Of a DNA stretch of 64,000 nucleotides, positions 36,301-44,969 are shown piece by piece. Within the stretch, counting starts at the first letter, position 1, and each line of letters opens with the position of its first letter. Source of the DNA: Azoarcus sp. Its GTDB lineage: Bacteria > Pseudomonadota > Gammaproteobacteria > Burkholderiales > Rhodocyclaceae. Made by a program: the position numbers and the translations under genes. The DNA is taken from contig JAUVVG010000007.1 in assembly GCA_030604735.1 (NCBI GenBank), positions 53,312 to 117,311 on the forward strand, in the 5' to 3' direction. The notes below the pieces were generated by a model that was not told the DNA's origin, made no database searches, and saw nothing but the letters and a program-made list of their open reading frames with translations.

Positions 36301-37185
36301 CAGCGATGGGGACGCCGACGCCGGATCGCGCAACCACGACAGCGGCAACTGGCCGGTCGCCGGCATAAAGTCCAGACGCAGGTTCTCAGCGAGGAAGTCC
36401 GCGAACGCATCGACCGTACCGCCCGCCACACCACCGGCGAGCTCGGCCGAGGCCCGCTGCATGACCCCGCGCATGGCGGCGCTGACCTGATCGAGCAGTG
36501 CCCGATAACCGGCTTCCGGGACCGCCTCGTAGCGGCCCGCCTCGGGCGAGATCCAGCGCACCGCCGGCGCGGCCGCCTCACCGCCGATCGCGACCAACGC
36601 CAACGGGACCGCTGCACCCAGTGCCTGCAGGAAGCCGCCATCGACCCGGTCGGCGACGACATGGTTGGCAATCCGCTCGGCCGGCCAGGTGTCGACCAGG
36701 GCCGGATCGAGGGCGAGGCGGCTCAGGCCGAGTCGTCCGATCACGACCAGCCTCGAGTCGCGGGTTGGATCGAACTCGGTCCGCCGGCAGGGATCGACGC
36801 CAGGGACATCGACACCGCGGGTCGCCCGGTGCAGGGTCAGGTAGTGGATGCCGCGCACGTCGTCGCTGCCGGTGCGCGCCAGATAGTCATCGATCAACCC
36901 GGACCAGTCGGCACGCAAGGGCGCATACAAACCGATCGCGACGCCCTCGGCCGACACCGCCAGGCCGGGCGAGACGGTGACACCTTCACCGGCCGCGTCC
37001 GAGCGCACCGCCAGACCGGTGACCACGCCGGGTCGGGCTGCGCGCAGCAGGGGCGCCAGCCGGGCATCGGCATGGTCCTGCTCGCGGTCGAAGTCGGTTT
37101 CACCGAGCGCACGACCGGGAAACATGTTGACCCGCTGCAAGCGCGGGTGGCCAGCCACCGGCCGATGGAGTGCGATCAGGGCCAT
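33382..37185 (-). CDS. Very large eCIS protein with N-terminal fibre/collar-like module and coiled coils
   Basis: This protein has 1267 residues. Residues 20-90 (FPGRALGETDFDREQDHADA, PGVVTGLAV, VTVSPGLAVSAEGVAIGLY) match the N-terminal module of the next two upstream genes. Coiled-coil-like segments lie near 485-520 and 825-885. A Ser/Thr/Ala-rich low-complexity stretch covers about 550-680. The length and coils could fit a tape measure or a fibre, but no hydrophobic tape-measure helix is present. A strong GGAGG precedes the ATG at 37185. Confidence 0.75.
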   Translation of the reverse strand: MALIALHRPVAGHPRLQRVNMFPGRALGETDFDREQDHADARLAPLLRAARPGVVTGLAVRSDAAGEGVTVSPGLAVSAEGVAIGLYAPLRADWSGLIDDYLARTGSDDVRGIHYLTLHRATRGVDVPGVDPCRRTEFDPTRDSRLVVIGRLGLSRLALDPALVDTWPAERIANHVVADRVDGGFLQALGAAVPLALVAIGGEAAAPAVRWISPEAGRYEAVPEAGYRALLDQVSAAMRGVMQRASAELAGGVAGGTVDAFADFLAENLRLDFMPATGQLPLSWLRDPASASPSLLWWPAHVAVDMVPVPEEAVVELLERHLARRVIDLRQPSGERIRLLLAVGEADYRPDLLDIPPTDAALEQDIYRMFMQAWSAWADWRRQFDLLYHLDEAAALDPAAIRALGLPDPEPPPPLPEAVFQRQITEVGESLRGEEGDALPHPYHRDPSAMPTDYRSWRVTVEGMAVPPPVPEPTEDGLVVRYAIGLRELEALDNRIRATRARLEKTRDVLLLQRQQLDSQTVALAALAGGVAGDGSGLKVARWLPFARMDSELPSPPAADAPQPPLSAAPSVTASLGRFATGSVAMMAMPLSTTSVTTAPLTASAFSSTTAKSSPLVGSALFATQTATRSSGPTPVAPVVAGSNTFNTSLLNSALKLGVATSASSALASQPRSFSAIELGIDNARLDLISRVAKETVSTPAFQTRAHQFGVMEHIRPEVNEYAKAFRGMQDLRNTLTDLFDLPDARRLRKSLDLAGALQADGSVTLRPEQLARRLEDPVALERRITADANRQLAAATSDQQRRSWRDVVAVQYTYEALFKAGKILTQWIAIVEARYNGIERRLEGLLREQANRTAELRKLAALIRAARETLEGLDRRRLEQLGEYGLAQRLLDEDWRRCHDRNLERRRILSTGLRGLYYVRPLSAAVSEAPADPLVLRHGRIDDIVPGCGVERDVDLPGELQPFFDTVCEIPMADWAVLKAQVPRLPLDRLDPLSALRKARFEHRHLQPVVLAGAATLQARLAPVQLQNRVVMQHFASAPLPAVDPVGDNRTRHRLASVLSLNDLVAQGTASLRRDAEQLHQRLEQCQYCLLDRLGQLPPSLRLQWAQLAGDGSLRIDEVARWPGLERAERAAFNATRSVAELVAWWFRQLEPDASADSRAAMGNMIRATLIRAALGDPTDIVAGRVRVPPRRAVVGERLQVTLDHALAPGTSLQLLDDRQQLVAMLTVEDRAGEATEVRIAQLLRPGVAIDTRYSVVSSRTGLQRV

Positions 37186-37209
37186 GCCGTCATCCTCCGG
37201 ATGCGTTGT

Positions 37210-39051
37210 TCACAGGTCACTCCGGCGAGCCAGGGCGAGCCACTGCTCCAGCAGTGCCTGGTCCAGACCGGCCTCCCGACCGAGTTCGACGACTTGCTCC
37301 ACCGTCGCCGCGGCGTCATCGCCGACCGCCAGGCCACTCCGAAAACCACCGAGTGTTCCGGCAGCGGCCAGTCCGCCCAGGGTCTGCCAGATCACCGCGT
37401 CGAAACGCCGCTCCACGACCAGCAGCACCGCAAGGCAATCGTGCATCACCGTCGCGTCGGCGCCGTGCGCTTCGAGCAGCGCACGCCGGGCCGACTCGGC
37501 CTCGCGCGAGGTCGGCGGGCGCATCTCGGTCAGCCGGGCGAACCCCAGCCGGCGCAGGAACACCGTGTCCTCGTCCTCGATCAAGCCCCCGCGATCGGCC
37601 GGGCTGGCAGGCAGCGACAGTGGCTCGCCGGACGTCAGCGTGGTACGGGTGCCGAGGGTCGCCGTGCCACCGCCCAGGATCGTGCCCGTCGTCCCGCCGG
37701 TCGAAGGCAATACCGGCACCGGCTGAGGCTGCAGCGGCGCGGGGGAAACGGCGGGCGCCGATGGCCGTGCGGCGCCGAGCGCGAGCACGATCGCGCTGAG
37801 GCCGGTTTCGGCCGCACGGGTGGGGCGACGGATGAACAGAAACCGGCCGCCGATCACACGCTCGCCGATCGCACGCCAGACCGACGCATCGGTGTCGAGC
37901 ACATGGACCGGACGGACCGGGTGTCGGCGCAAGCGCAGCGGGTCGATGCGCTCGAGCAGACGGGGATCGTCACCGTTGCGACGCTCGAGCTGGAGTGCGT
38001 AGTGGCCATAGTCGGCCGCGGACAACGGGGCAAGCACCATGATGTTGACCGGCTCCCGCTGGGCCAGATCGATGGCCGGCAGCACCATCGACTCGGCCCG
38101 CAGTTGCTCGACATCGGACATCCGGACCGGTGCGACCGAGACCTGGAAATGCTCGGGGAAGAAGCCCTGGCGACCGCCGACCGGATCGATCGCGGCCATC
38201 GGCACGCTGCCGACCGGAGGCAGCAGCGAGAAATGCTCGGCCGCGGCGAAATCCTCGCCCAGACCGCCACTGGAGCGGAAAGCGAGCAGATCGGAAAGCA
38301 GGGCCTCGTAATGTCGCGACAGGTCCGCCTGGAGGTCGCCCAGGGCCGCGTCCTTGCGCAGCGGATGACGCAGCAGTTCGGCGTCCAGCCAGGCCGGCCG
38401 GTCGTCCCGGATCGCGACCACGCCCAGCGGCACCGCATCTTCCGGGATCAGTCCGCGCACCTGACCGTCGCCGAGAAACTCCCGGACCAGGCGGGCACGA
38501 ATCTGCAAAGGGCTCTGTTCGGCCAGTGGCGTCGGCAGCGGCACCAGGCCGAGCTGCACCGCTTCCGAGATCCGCGCGAACTGCGAAGCGCGCTTGTCGC
38601 CGAGGTCGGTCGGGAAGACCTCGGCCCGGTCGGTCCCGATCTCGACATGACGCAGGACCACGGCGTACAGACCACGGTCGAAGCGGCTGTACCGGCCCTG
38701 GTTCAATTGCGAGATCAGGGCGCGGTCGGACAAGGTCACGGTCAATCGACGGCTCAGATCGAGCACCCGGCCGGCCGGGGTGACGGCGCTACCCGGTTCC
38801 AGCACCAGCTCGCCGGCAAAGATGTCGAGCGTCAGCGTCAGCCCGCGGACGACACCACTGCCGAGCACGCGGCCGACTTCACGCAGGCGTTGATCGAGGT
38901 AGATCTGGTCACGGGTCAGGTCCTCGGCGGTCAGCAGGCGGCCGTCGAAGTAATGGGTGCGGGTCAGACGCGGATCGATGTCGGCGAGGGTGCCGAGGCC
39001 CGGTATGCCGGTGACCGGATTGCCCAAGGGTTGGAACAGGATGTCAGCCAT
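37210..39051 (-). CDS. eCIS protein with shared N-terminal module, second member
   Basis: This protein has 613 residues. The N-terminal part (about 28-105) has THYFDGRLLTAEDLTRDQIY, GSGVVRGLTL and LVLEPGSAVTPAGRVLDL, the same pattern as in the genes on both sides. The central region is mixed alpha/beta and contains a PVRPVHVLDTDAS stretch. Residues about 435-490 are Pro/Gly/Thr-rich, followed by a helical C-terminus. It probably contributes to the baseplate periphery or fibre network (inference from position). GGAGG lies eight bases before the ATG. Confidence 0.72.
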   Translation of the reverse strand: MADILFQPLGNPVTGIPGLGTLADIDPRLTRTHYFDGRLLTAEDLTRDQIYLDQRLREVGRVLGSGVVRGLTLTLDIFAGELVLEPGSAVTPAGRVLDLSRRLTVTLSDRALISQLNQGRYSRFDRGLYAVVLRHVEIGTDRAEVFPTDLGDKRASQFARISEAVQLGLVPLPTPLAEQSPLQIRARLVREFLGDGQVRGLIPEDAVPLGVVAIRDDRPAWLDAELLRHPLRKDAALGDLQADLSRHYEALLSDLLAFRSSGGLGEDFAAAEHFSLLPPVGSVPMAAIDPVGGRQGFFPEHFQVSVAPVRMSDVEQLRAESMVLPAIDLAQREPVNIMVLAPLSAADYGHYALQLERRNGDDPRLLERIDPLRLRRHPVRPVHVLDTDASVWRAIGERVIGGRFLFIRRPTRAAETGLSAIVLALGAARPSAPAVSPAPLQPQPVPVLPSTGGTTGTILGGGTATLGTRTTLTSGEPLSLPASPADRGGLIEDEDTVFLRRLGFARLTEMRPPTSREAESARRALLEAHGADATVMHDCLAVLLVVERRFDAVIWQTLGGLAAAGTLGGFRSGLAVGDDAAATVEQVVELGREAGLDQALLEQWLALARRSDL

Positions 39052-39066
39052 GACGAGCCTCCGGGT

Positions 39067-39963
39067 TCAGGGCTGGCGTGCAAGCCAGGCCAGCTGACTG
39101 GCGCTGACGACGAAAGGCCGCACCAGGTTGTTGATCGAGATGCGCTGTGGATTGACGACGATGTCGGCAGGATCGGAGACCGCCAGGCTGATCCGGGCAA
39201 GCAGCACACGCGCACCCTCCTCGAGGTCGGCGGCGAGTTCTCGGGGTGCGACCCCGCCGCCGTCCAGCGCATGCAGCAACCGGGCATGCAGTCGCAGCTG
39301 GGCCGCACGGACGCCGTCGGCGGCGGCCAGCGTCGCCTGTTCGGCCTCGGTCAGCGGCGGATCGTCGGCGACGGGTCCATGACAGGCCCATGGATCGTAG
39401 CGCTGATCGTCCACCGCGGTCGGCGGCAGTTCCGGTATCAGCTCGAGCTGCACGCTGTCCGCGATTCGGCTGGGTTGCACCGCATCGGTGCCGAGATTGA
39501 GCTTGCGCGCGAGTACCGGCTGGCGCGCGATGGCGCAGTCCTTGTGTCGAATCTTCACGGCGAGCCAGAGGAGGCCGGCGCCCGCATCGAAGCCTTCATG
39601 CAGCCGCGTCGTCGTTTGTGCCGCGAGCCAGTCGCCGAGATGAACGCAATACGGTTCGTGCATCAGGATCTCGCGTCCCAGTCCGTCGATGCCGAGACCG
39701 GGACTGACGATGACCCGTACCGTGATCGTGTCGTCCGGGTTCGGATGGCTGACCGGACTGATGCCGACCACCATGCCGGCGAGCGTGCCATGGCCATGCA
39801 GCCAGTATTGCTGGCGGCTCAATCGGCGGCGGTGGTACTGCTGCTCGTCGCGGACCGCCTCGAGACCCAGCATCATGCCGGCCTCGTAGGCGACGCGTCG
39901 CAGCGGGTCGTTCAAACGGGCATCCTGATCCAGCGTGGAATGGTCTTCGATCGGTGCAGACAT
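39067..39963 (-). CDS. eCIS protein with shared N-terminal module, third member
   Basis: This 298-residue protein is the smallest of the three tandem relatives. The module covers about residues 26-105 and reads MLGLEAVRDEQQYHRRRLSR, LHGHGTLAGMVVG and VIVSPGLGIDGLGREILM. This is the clearest version of a PGxxxDxxGR motif shared by the set. The rest is helical and carries a KIRHKDCAIA segment. GGGAG precedes the ATG at 39963. The gene sits 13 bp after the tail protein I-like gene, suggesting attachment at the baseplate. Confidence 0.74.
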   Translation of the reverse strand: MSAPIEDHSTLDQDARLNDPLRRVAYEAGMMLGLEAVRDEQQYHRRRLSRQQYWLHGHGTLAGMVVGISPVSHPNPDDTITVRVIVSPGLGIDGLGREILMHEPYCVHLGDWLAAQTTTRLHEGFDAGAGLLWLAVKIRHKDCAIARQPVLARKLNLGTDAVQPSRIADSVQLELIPELPPTAVDDQRYDPWACHGPVADDPPLTEAEQATLAAADGVRAAQLRLHARLLHALDGGGVAPRELAADLEEGARVLLARISLAVSDPADIVVNPQRISINNLVRPFVVSASQLAWLARQP

Positions 39964-39976
39964 GATGACTCCCGAA

Positions 39977-42328
39977 TCAGCTCGGACCGGCCGAGACAGT
40001 GAGTTCGTGGGGCGAGAAGGCAGCTGGATTGCGCAGGCTTCCTTCGTGACCGAGCCGGGTATCGTCGAGCACGACGGGCTGCGGCGGCGGTGCCGTCTCG
40101 ACGAAGGTATCGATCGCGAGCAAGGGCGAAACCCCGAGCACGAAGGGGTGTTCGGTTTCGATGACGCGCCAGCGCACGTGCGCCGGCATCTCGGCGCGCA
40201 ACACCTCCTCGACGGTCGCGCGCAGGCGGGCACCGGCTCCATGCAGCAGGATGCTGACCTGGTTCGCGTAGCCGGCGAAGAAGGCTTCGACCTGCTCGCG
40301 CTCGGGGGCGCTTGCCAGCGCCGGCGAGAACAGCGCAAGAAAATTGCGTACATCGGCCTCGGCCAGGATCAGCGTGTCGCCGATCAGACTGTTGCCACTC
40401 ATCCCGGTGCCCAGCGTCAGCGGGTGATCGCGATCGTCCATGTCGATGCCGAGCACGGTCGCCAGGGTGCGCCGCAGGCGGAAATTCTCCAGTGCCACCA
40501 CCTCGCCGCGCTGCACCGCACCGTCGGTCGCGATGTCGAGCGCGAGATTCAGGCCGGCCAGCGTACCGCGCCACTGTTGCACCAGGGTGGCCTTGCGCAG
40601 CAGCCGGCGCTGGCGCGGTAGCGGCCAGTGGGTCGGCAGGCGGACGCCAATCGCCGCGGCCAGGCCGGCCAGCAGCGCCGGCGGGGCGGAATCCGGATGG
40701 ACCAGCTGGTCCGACGCCGCGACCCGGCCCTCGACAGGGGTCAGCATGCCCTCGAAGCTCGCGAGCAGGCGCTCACGCACGTCGGCACCGTTGGCCGGTC
40801 CGACCGCATCGTCATGCGCCTGCTGCTCCTGGCGGAAGAACTCCGGCAGATAAGCCTCCTGCCACGACAGGCGCGGAAAATACACCCGCAACGCATGCAG
40901 GCTGGGCGTCTCGCGCCCATTGCCCTGGAAACGTAGCTGCAGCTGCAGGTAGCGCCCACTGATTCGCCGTACCGGACCGTCCGGACGCTGGATCAACAGT
41001 TCGAACAAGCCGCTCTCACCCGGGATCCGCTCGGCGATGCCGTCGGCAAACGGCAGCTCCGACGATAGCGGACTCCATACCGGCGGGGGCTGCAGCCACA
41101 CCGGGCTGCTGCCGCGCTGCGCCGGCGCGTCGAACACGCGCACACCGATACGGATACTGCAACCACGCGGAATGCAGGCATCCAGGTAGATCCGGTGCCA
41201 GACCGTGTCGGGTTGACCGGAGTCCAGCACCCGGGTCAGCAGACTGCTTGCCTCGAGGCGGTAGGCCGGGCGCGCGAGCGGCACCAGCAGGCGCGGACGC
41301 GGACTGTGCGCCGGTGCATCCGCATCGGCATCGGCCGGGTAGCGCAGCTGGCGATCGGCACTGGCGACGAAGCGCGGCACCGCCAGGGACAGCATCGGGT
41401 AGCGCTCGCGCAACAGTCTGGCCTCGCCAGCCACGCCCGCCGACCCATCGAGCAGATCGACGACCGCACAATCACGCTGGGTGAACTCGACATCGGCCGC
41501 GGGCCGCGGAGACAGCAGCGCCAACCGTGTGGACGAAAGCCTTCCGACATCGATTGCGAAAGGCACACCGATGCCGGTATCGAAGCGGGCAAAGGGCCGC
41601 TCCGCGGTGCCGCCGAGCGGACGGGTCAGAATGGACTGTCGGCCCTCCCCATCGTGACACAGGATGAACAGGCGGTCTGCGTCGGCCGTCAGCGCCAGCG
41701 CCGACAGTCCGTCCGGCAAGGGCTGTTCGAAATCGAGCCGCAAGGGGCGTGGATTGATCGTCAGCGGCTCGAAGCGGGCCGGATCCGGCAGGTACGGAAG
41801 CGGCAGGGGCTCACCGCTGCAACACATCAGACGGTCGGACCCGATGCACCACAGCCGCGCCATGTCATCCACCCAGACGCGGCGCGGCGCGACCGGCAAC
41901 TCACACCCGCTTTGCCAACGGCGTCCCAGGTGGAACACCAGCAAGCCGTGGTGGTCCAAGCCGTCGGTCCACGCTGCGGCCAGCCGGCCTTCCGCACCCA
42001 GGGCGAGATCGACGAAGCGTCCGGCCGGTGCCAGCACCGGGTCGAGTTCACCGTCGCGCAGCGGTGCCCAACCCTGGCCACCGTTGCACTCGATCACGTC
42101 ACCCGCGTCGCCGATCCGTGCGAGCTGGCCGAAGGCGTCGAGTGCGAGCGGTCGGCTGTCGCTCCAGGCGGCGAGCGCTTCGTCCGGATCGGACGCCGGA
42201 AGCCACAGCACCTGATTCGGTGCCAGGGTCAATGCCCGCCGCCCGGGATGCCAGGCCAGACGGGTCGACGCGTTGGCGAAATCGGCCCGATCGCGATACA
42301 GGAACCAGCGGGTGTTGTTGACGTCCAT
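39977..42328 (-). CDS. Phage tail protein I-like baseplate protein (Afp12-like) with N-terminal propeller-like domain
   Basis: This protein has 783 residues. The first 450 or so are beta-rich, with repeated LALGAEGRLAAAW-like strands suggesting a propeller. The C-terminal region resembles tail protein I of contractile phages and Afp12: LRVYFPRLSWQEAYLPEFFR and a conserved helical part around ATLVQQWRGTLAGLNLALD. In this family the protein forms the baseplate wedge together with protein J, encoded 12 bp upstream. The final 60 residues contain an extended tail that may bind a neighbouring module. Confidence 0.8.
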   Translation of the reverse strand: MDVNNTRWFLYRDRADFANASTRLAWHPGRRALTLAPNQVLWLPASDPDEALAAWSDSRPLALDAFGQLARIGDAGDVIECNGGQGWAPLRDGELDPVLAPAGRFVDLALGAEGRLAAAWTDGLDHHGLLVFHLGRRWQSGCELPVAPRRVWVDDMARLWCIGSDRLMCCSGEPLPLPYLPDPARFEPLTINPRPLRLDFEQPLPDGLSALALTADADRLFILCHDGEGRQSILTRPLGGTAERPFARFDTGIGVPFAIDVGRLSSTRLALLSPRPAADVEFTQRDCAVVDLLDGSAGVAGEARLLRERYPMLSLAVPRFVASADRQLRYPADADADAPAHSPRPRLLVPLARPAYRLEASSLLTRVLDSGQPDTVWHRIYLDACIPRGCSIRIGVRVFDAPAQRGSSPVWLQPPPVWSPLSSELPFADGIAERIPGESGLFELLIQRPDGPVRRISGRYLQLQLRFQGNGRETPSLHALRVYFPRLSWQEAYLPEFFRQEQQAHDDAVGPANGADVRERLLASFEGMLTPVEGRVAASDQLVHPDSAPPALLAGLAAAIGVRLPTHWPLPRQRRLLRKATLVQQWRGTLAGLNLALDIATDGAVQRGEVVALENFRLRRTLATVLGIDMDDRDHPLTLGTGMSGNSLIGDTLILAEADVRNFLALFSPALASAPEREQVEAFFAGYANQVSILLHGAGARLRATVEEVLRAEMPAHVRWRVIETEHPFVLGVSPLLAIDTFVETAPPPQPVVLDDTRLGHEGSLRNPAAFSPHELTVSAGPS

Positions 42329-42340
42329 GACGACCTGCCC

Positions 42341-44536
42341 TCAACACACGTCCGGGATCACCGGCACCGGCACGAGGCGCGGCCCGGCCTCCGTCGGACC
42401 GTCACCTGCGATCGGCCCGATGCCCGCCGGCAGGGCAGGCGTGCCTCCGTCGCCGGATTCGACCCGTACGCCGACCAATTCGGGCAACTGGTATGTCGCC
42501 AGCGGGAGCACCTCACCTGCCGACATACGACGCCAGCCGGCCTCGGCCTCGACGAACAAGGCTTCGGCGTTGATCGCCAGCACGCCATCTACCCGCGCCG
42601 CACGGGCGCTCAGCTCGTTGGGCCGGATGGTACCGCCCATCGGCCAGCCGCGTCCTTCGATCCCCCCCGGGGCATGGACCCACAACATCTCGACCATCGC
42701 CTGCCGCACGGCGCGCAAGGTCTGCTGCTCGGTCGCGACGTCCCGAACCGTGACGATCAGGCTGAACGCAACCGGCACGAACTGCGGACTGAGTACGTAG
42801 AGTTCGGTCCCGACCGCGACCCGGGGCACGAGATAGTCGAACACGTCCTTCAGCAGCCGTCGGGTCGGCTTGGGCGTCCGGCCCAAAGCCGGTTCGCCCG
42901 GCGGCAACACGAACACGCTGACGACGCCGGGGACCCCCTCACGGGCGGCGAGCAGCGCCGCACCCGGTAAAAAACCTTCGCGTACTTCGGCACGTGCCAC
43001 CGCCACGACCGGGTTGGTCTCGGTGATCACCCGGTAGTCGTCGCGGGTGACCGCCCGGTTGCGATGGGTGAGGAACTGCGGAATCCGCTGTTCGGCCTGC
43101 TCAACCGTTTCCGCATCCACCCCGCCGCGCAGGGGCCATGCATGGCGGACACGGTGGCGCGGACTGCCGTCCACGATGCTGCGCACGCTGCCAGCCGGCA
43201 GGTTCCCGGCGACCCCACCACCGTGGCGATAGGACTGGATGCGGATGCGACGCCCGCCCGGCGGCGGCCGGCCGGCGGAAACGCCGTCACCGAAGAAGAC
43301 CTGACCGGCCGCGGCATCGAGACGATAGACCCGCGCCGACGGATCCTGACCGGCGAGAAAATCGACGCGCTCCCAGGGAACCCACGCACCATCCTCCTCG
43401 ACCTCGAGTCGCAACGATCCGGGATCGATGTCGGTGTCGGGCAGTGCCAACGACTGCGCCGGCTGGCCCGTGCCGATACCGACGATGAGGTCGCGGCGAA
43501 GGCCCTGAGCAAGCACCTCGACCGCATTGACATCGAGGTAACCGAGCGGAAGATCCGGCACATCCGGGCTGCGCAGGCGCAGCCAGAATGCCACCCGGGC
43601 CGGTTCGATCTCGTCCACCAGCTCAGGAGGACTCTCACCGACACCTGCAAACATCGGATCGGTGACCGCAAAGTCCCTGAACAGGGCGGGATTGCGCGGC
43701 AGGCGTAACCTCACCACACCGCACTCGCGCCCTCCCAGGGAGGTGTCGGACAAGACCTCGAGGGGTAGATACAGGATGCCGCCATCGGGTGCGGTGCTGA
43801 TCAGCGCCCATTCGAGCCCCCAGGCCTTGTCGCGCAGTTCGTGCGGCTGCGCTTCCGGTTCGTGGGCCTCGTCGAAGGGGGCCAATGCGAGATTCAGCGT
43901 CAGCCCGGCCAAGCGCTCACGCACGGTCGCGATGTTGCCCTGCAGCTGTCGCGGCACCGAGAAGGCGAGGTAGTAGGCCTTGTCCAGGCTGTCGACCAGG
44001 CTGAGTTTCCCCTGACCGGGCTGGAAGCTGCGCGGACGAAACGGCTCGGCCTGTTCGCCGGGACGAAGGCCGAACTGCTCGCGCAGCTGCTGCAGCGAGA
44101 AGCCGAGCCTGACCAGCGCGTCCGGATCCAGCCGCTCCTTGATCGCGACCTGCAGCGACAAGGGCGTGGGCTGCAACTCGCCGACACAGGTCAAGGCCTG
44201 GTCTCCGGCCAGCAGCTGGCTGCCGTCACGCACCAGTGGCGTCAACGCGACGCTGGTCGGGCTCGCGTCTATGCACACCAGTCCGCGGGCCGGCCGCGCC
44301 GGACGTACCGGTATCTGCAGCAGGTTCAGGAACAGCCGGCGCTGGCGCTCCGGAATCAGGTTGGCCCGGTAGAGGATGGTCTCGGTGAACCACGCGAACA
44401 GGTCGACCAAGGCATGCACCGGGTCACCCGGGCTGAGCCGGGTCAGCTCGGGCAGATGCGCCGCGAGCCTGGCCCTGGCCTCATCGACCAGGTCATCGAA
44501 ACGGCGATCATCCAGATTCGGTACGGGTAGCGGCAT
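42341..44536 (-). CDS. Baseplate protein J-like (Afp11-like)
   Basis: This 731-residue protein resembles the baseplate J/gp6 family. The N-terminal LSPGDPVHALVDLFAWFTET and the following NLIPERQRRLFLNLLQIP are hallmarks. Later GAGLTxE-like elements are replaced by RHGGGVAGNLPAGSVRSI, and NPVVAVARAEVREGFLPGA is a typical C-terminal stretch. The protein is longer than phage J (about 300) but similar to Afp11. It forms the baseplate wedge with the I-like protein and gp25. An AAGGGGTGAG ribosome-binding region precedes the ATG. Confidence 0.9.
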   Translation of the reverse strand: MPLPVPNLDDRRFDDLVDEARARLAAHLPELTRLSPGDPVHALVDLFAWFTETILYRANLIPERQRRLFLNLLQIPVRPARPARGLVCIDASPTSVALTPLVRDGSQLLAGDQALTCVGELQPTPLSLQVAIKERLDPDALVRLGFSLQQLREQFGLRPGEQAEPFRPRSFQPGQGKLSLVDSLDKAYYLAFSVPRQLQGNIATVRERLAGLTLNLALAPFDEAHEPEAQPHELRDKAWGLEWALISTAPDGGILYLPLEVLSDTSLGGRECGVVRLRLPRNPALFRDFAVTDPMFAGVGESPPELVDEIEPARVAFWLRLRSPDVPDLPLGYLDVNAVEVLAQGLRRDLIVGIGTGQPAQSLALPDTDIDPGSLRLEVEEDGAWVPWERVDFLAGQDPSARVYRLDAAAGQVFFGDGVSAGRPPPGGRRIRIQSYRHGGGVAGNLPAGSVRSIVDGSPRHRVRHAWPLRGGVDAETVEQAEQRIPQFLTHRNRAVTRDDYRVITETNPVVAVARAEVREGFLPGAALLAAREGVPGVVSVFVLPPGEPALGRTPKPTRRLLKDVFDYLVPRVAVGTELYVLSPQFVPVAFSLIVTVRDVATEQQTLRAVRQAMVEMLWVHAPGGIEGRGWPMGGTIRPNELSARAARVDGVLAINAEALFVEAEAGWRRMSAGEVLPLATYQLPELVGVRVESGDGGTPALPAGIGPIAGDGPTEAGPRLVPVPVIPDVC

Positions 44537-44564
44537 GAGTGCTCACCCCTTCATCGGTTTTTCA

Positions 44565-44969
44565 TCAGGCCGTCGGTCCGAGATCGAGCATGAGGCCCAA
44601 TTCGGCCTGAACCGGACTGTGGCGCAGCCGATAGGCGATCCGGACATGGACTTCGGCAGGGCTCGCGCGGCTGGGCAGAACCTCCACCGCCTCGACCACC
44701 ACGCGCGCCTCCCAGCGCGCGAGTGCCTTGCGCACCACCCCGGCAATCAGGTTGCGGGTGGTCTCGTTGTTCGGTTGGTGAACGAAGCCGAGCAATCCCG
44801 CGCCGAATTCGGGCCGCATCAGTCGTTCTCCCGGTCGGGTCAGCAAGATGTTCAGCATCGATTCGCGCACGCTGTGATCGTCGCGCGACCAGTCGAGGCG
44901 GCCGTCGTCGGCCACACCACCCAGCGGCCAGCTCAGCGTGCGCGGAAACGGCGGGCGGGGCGCGCTCAT
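44565..44969 (-). CDS. gp25/gpW-like baseplate protein (Afp9-like)
   Basis: This 134-residue protein matches the GPW/gp25 family. ESMLNILLTRPGERLMRPEF and the following FGAGLLGFVHQPN are the conserved core, with VRIAYRLR near the end. In contractile systems this protein joins the wedge to the sheath and triggers contraction. The ATG at 44969 overlaps the upstream gene by 4 bp. The longer frame is a shadow of that gene. Confidence 0.93.
   Translation of the reverse strand: MSAPRPPFPRTLSWPLGGVADDGRLDWSRDDHSVRESMLNILLTRPGERLMRPEFGAGLLGFVHQPNNETTRNLIAGVVRKALARWEARVVVEAVEVLPSRASPAEVHVRIAYRLRHSPVQAELGLMLDLGPTA

Noticed and set aside
36661..40002. A 1113-codon open frame on the + strand opposite the eCIS genes
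   Set aside because: It has shadow-gene composition (rich in Arg, Gln, His, Asp), no recognisable motif, and the - strand genes in the same place have clear families and ribosome-binding sites. The same applies to 27108-29537, 41195-42970 and other long + strand frames in this region.
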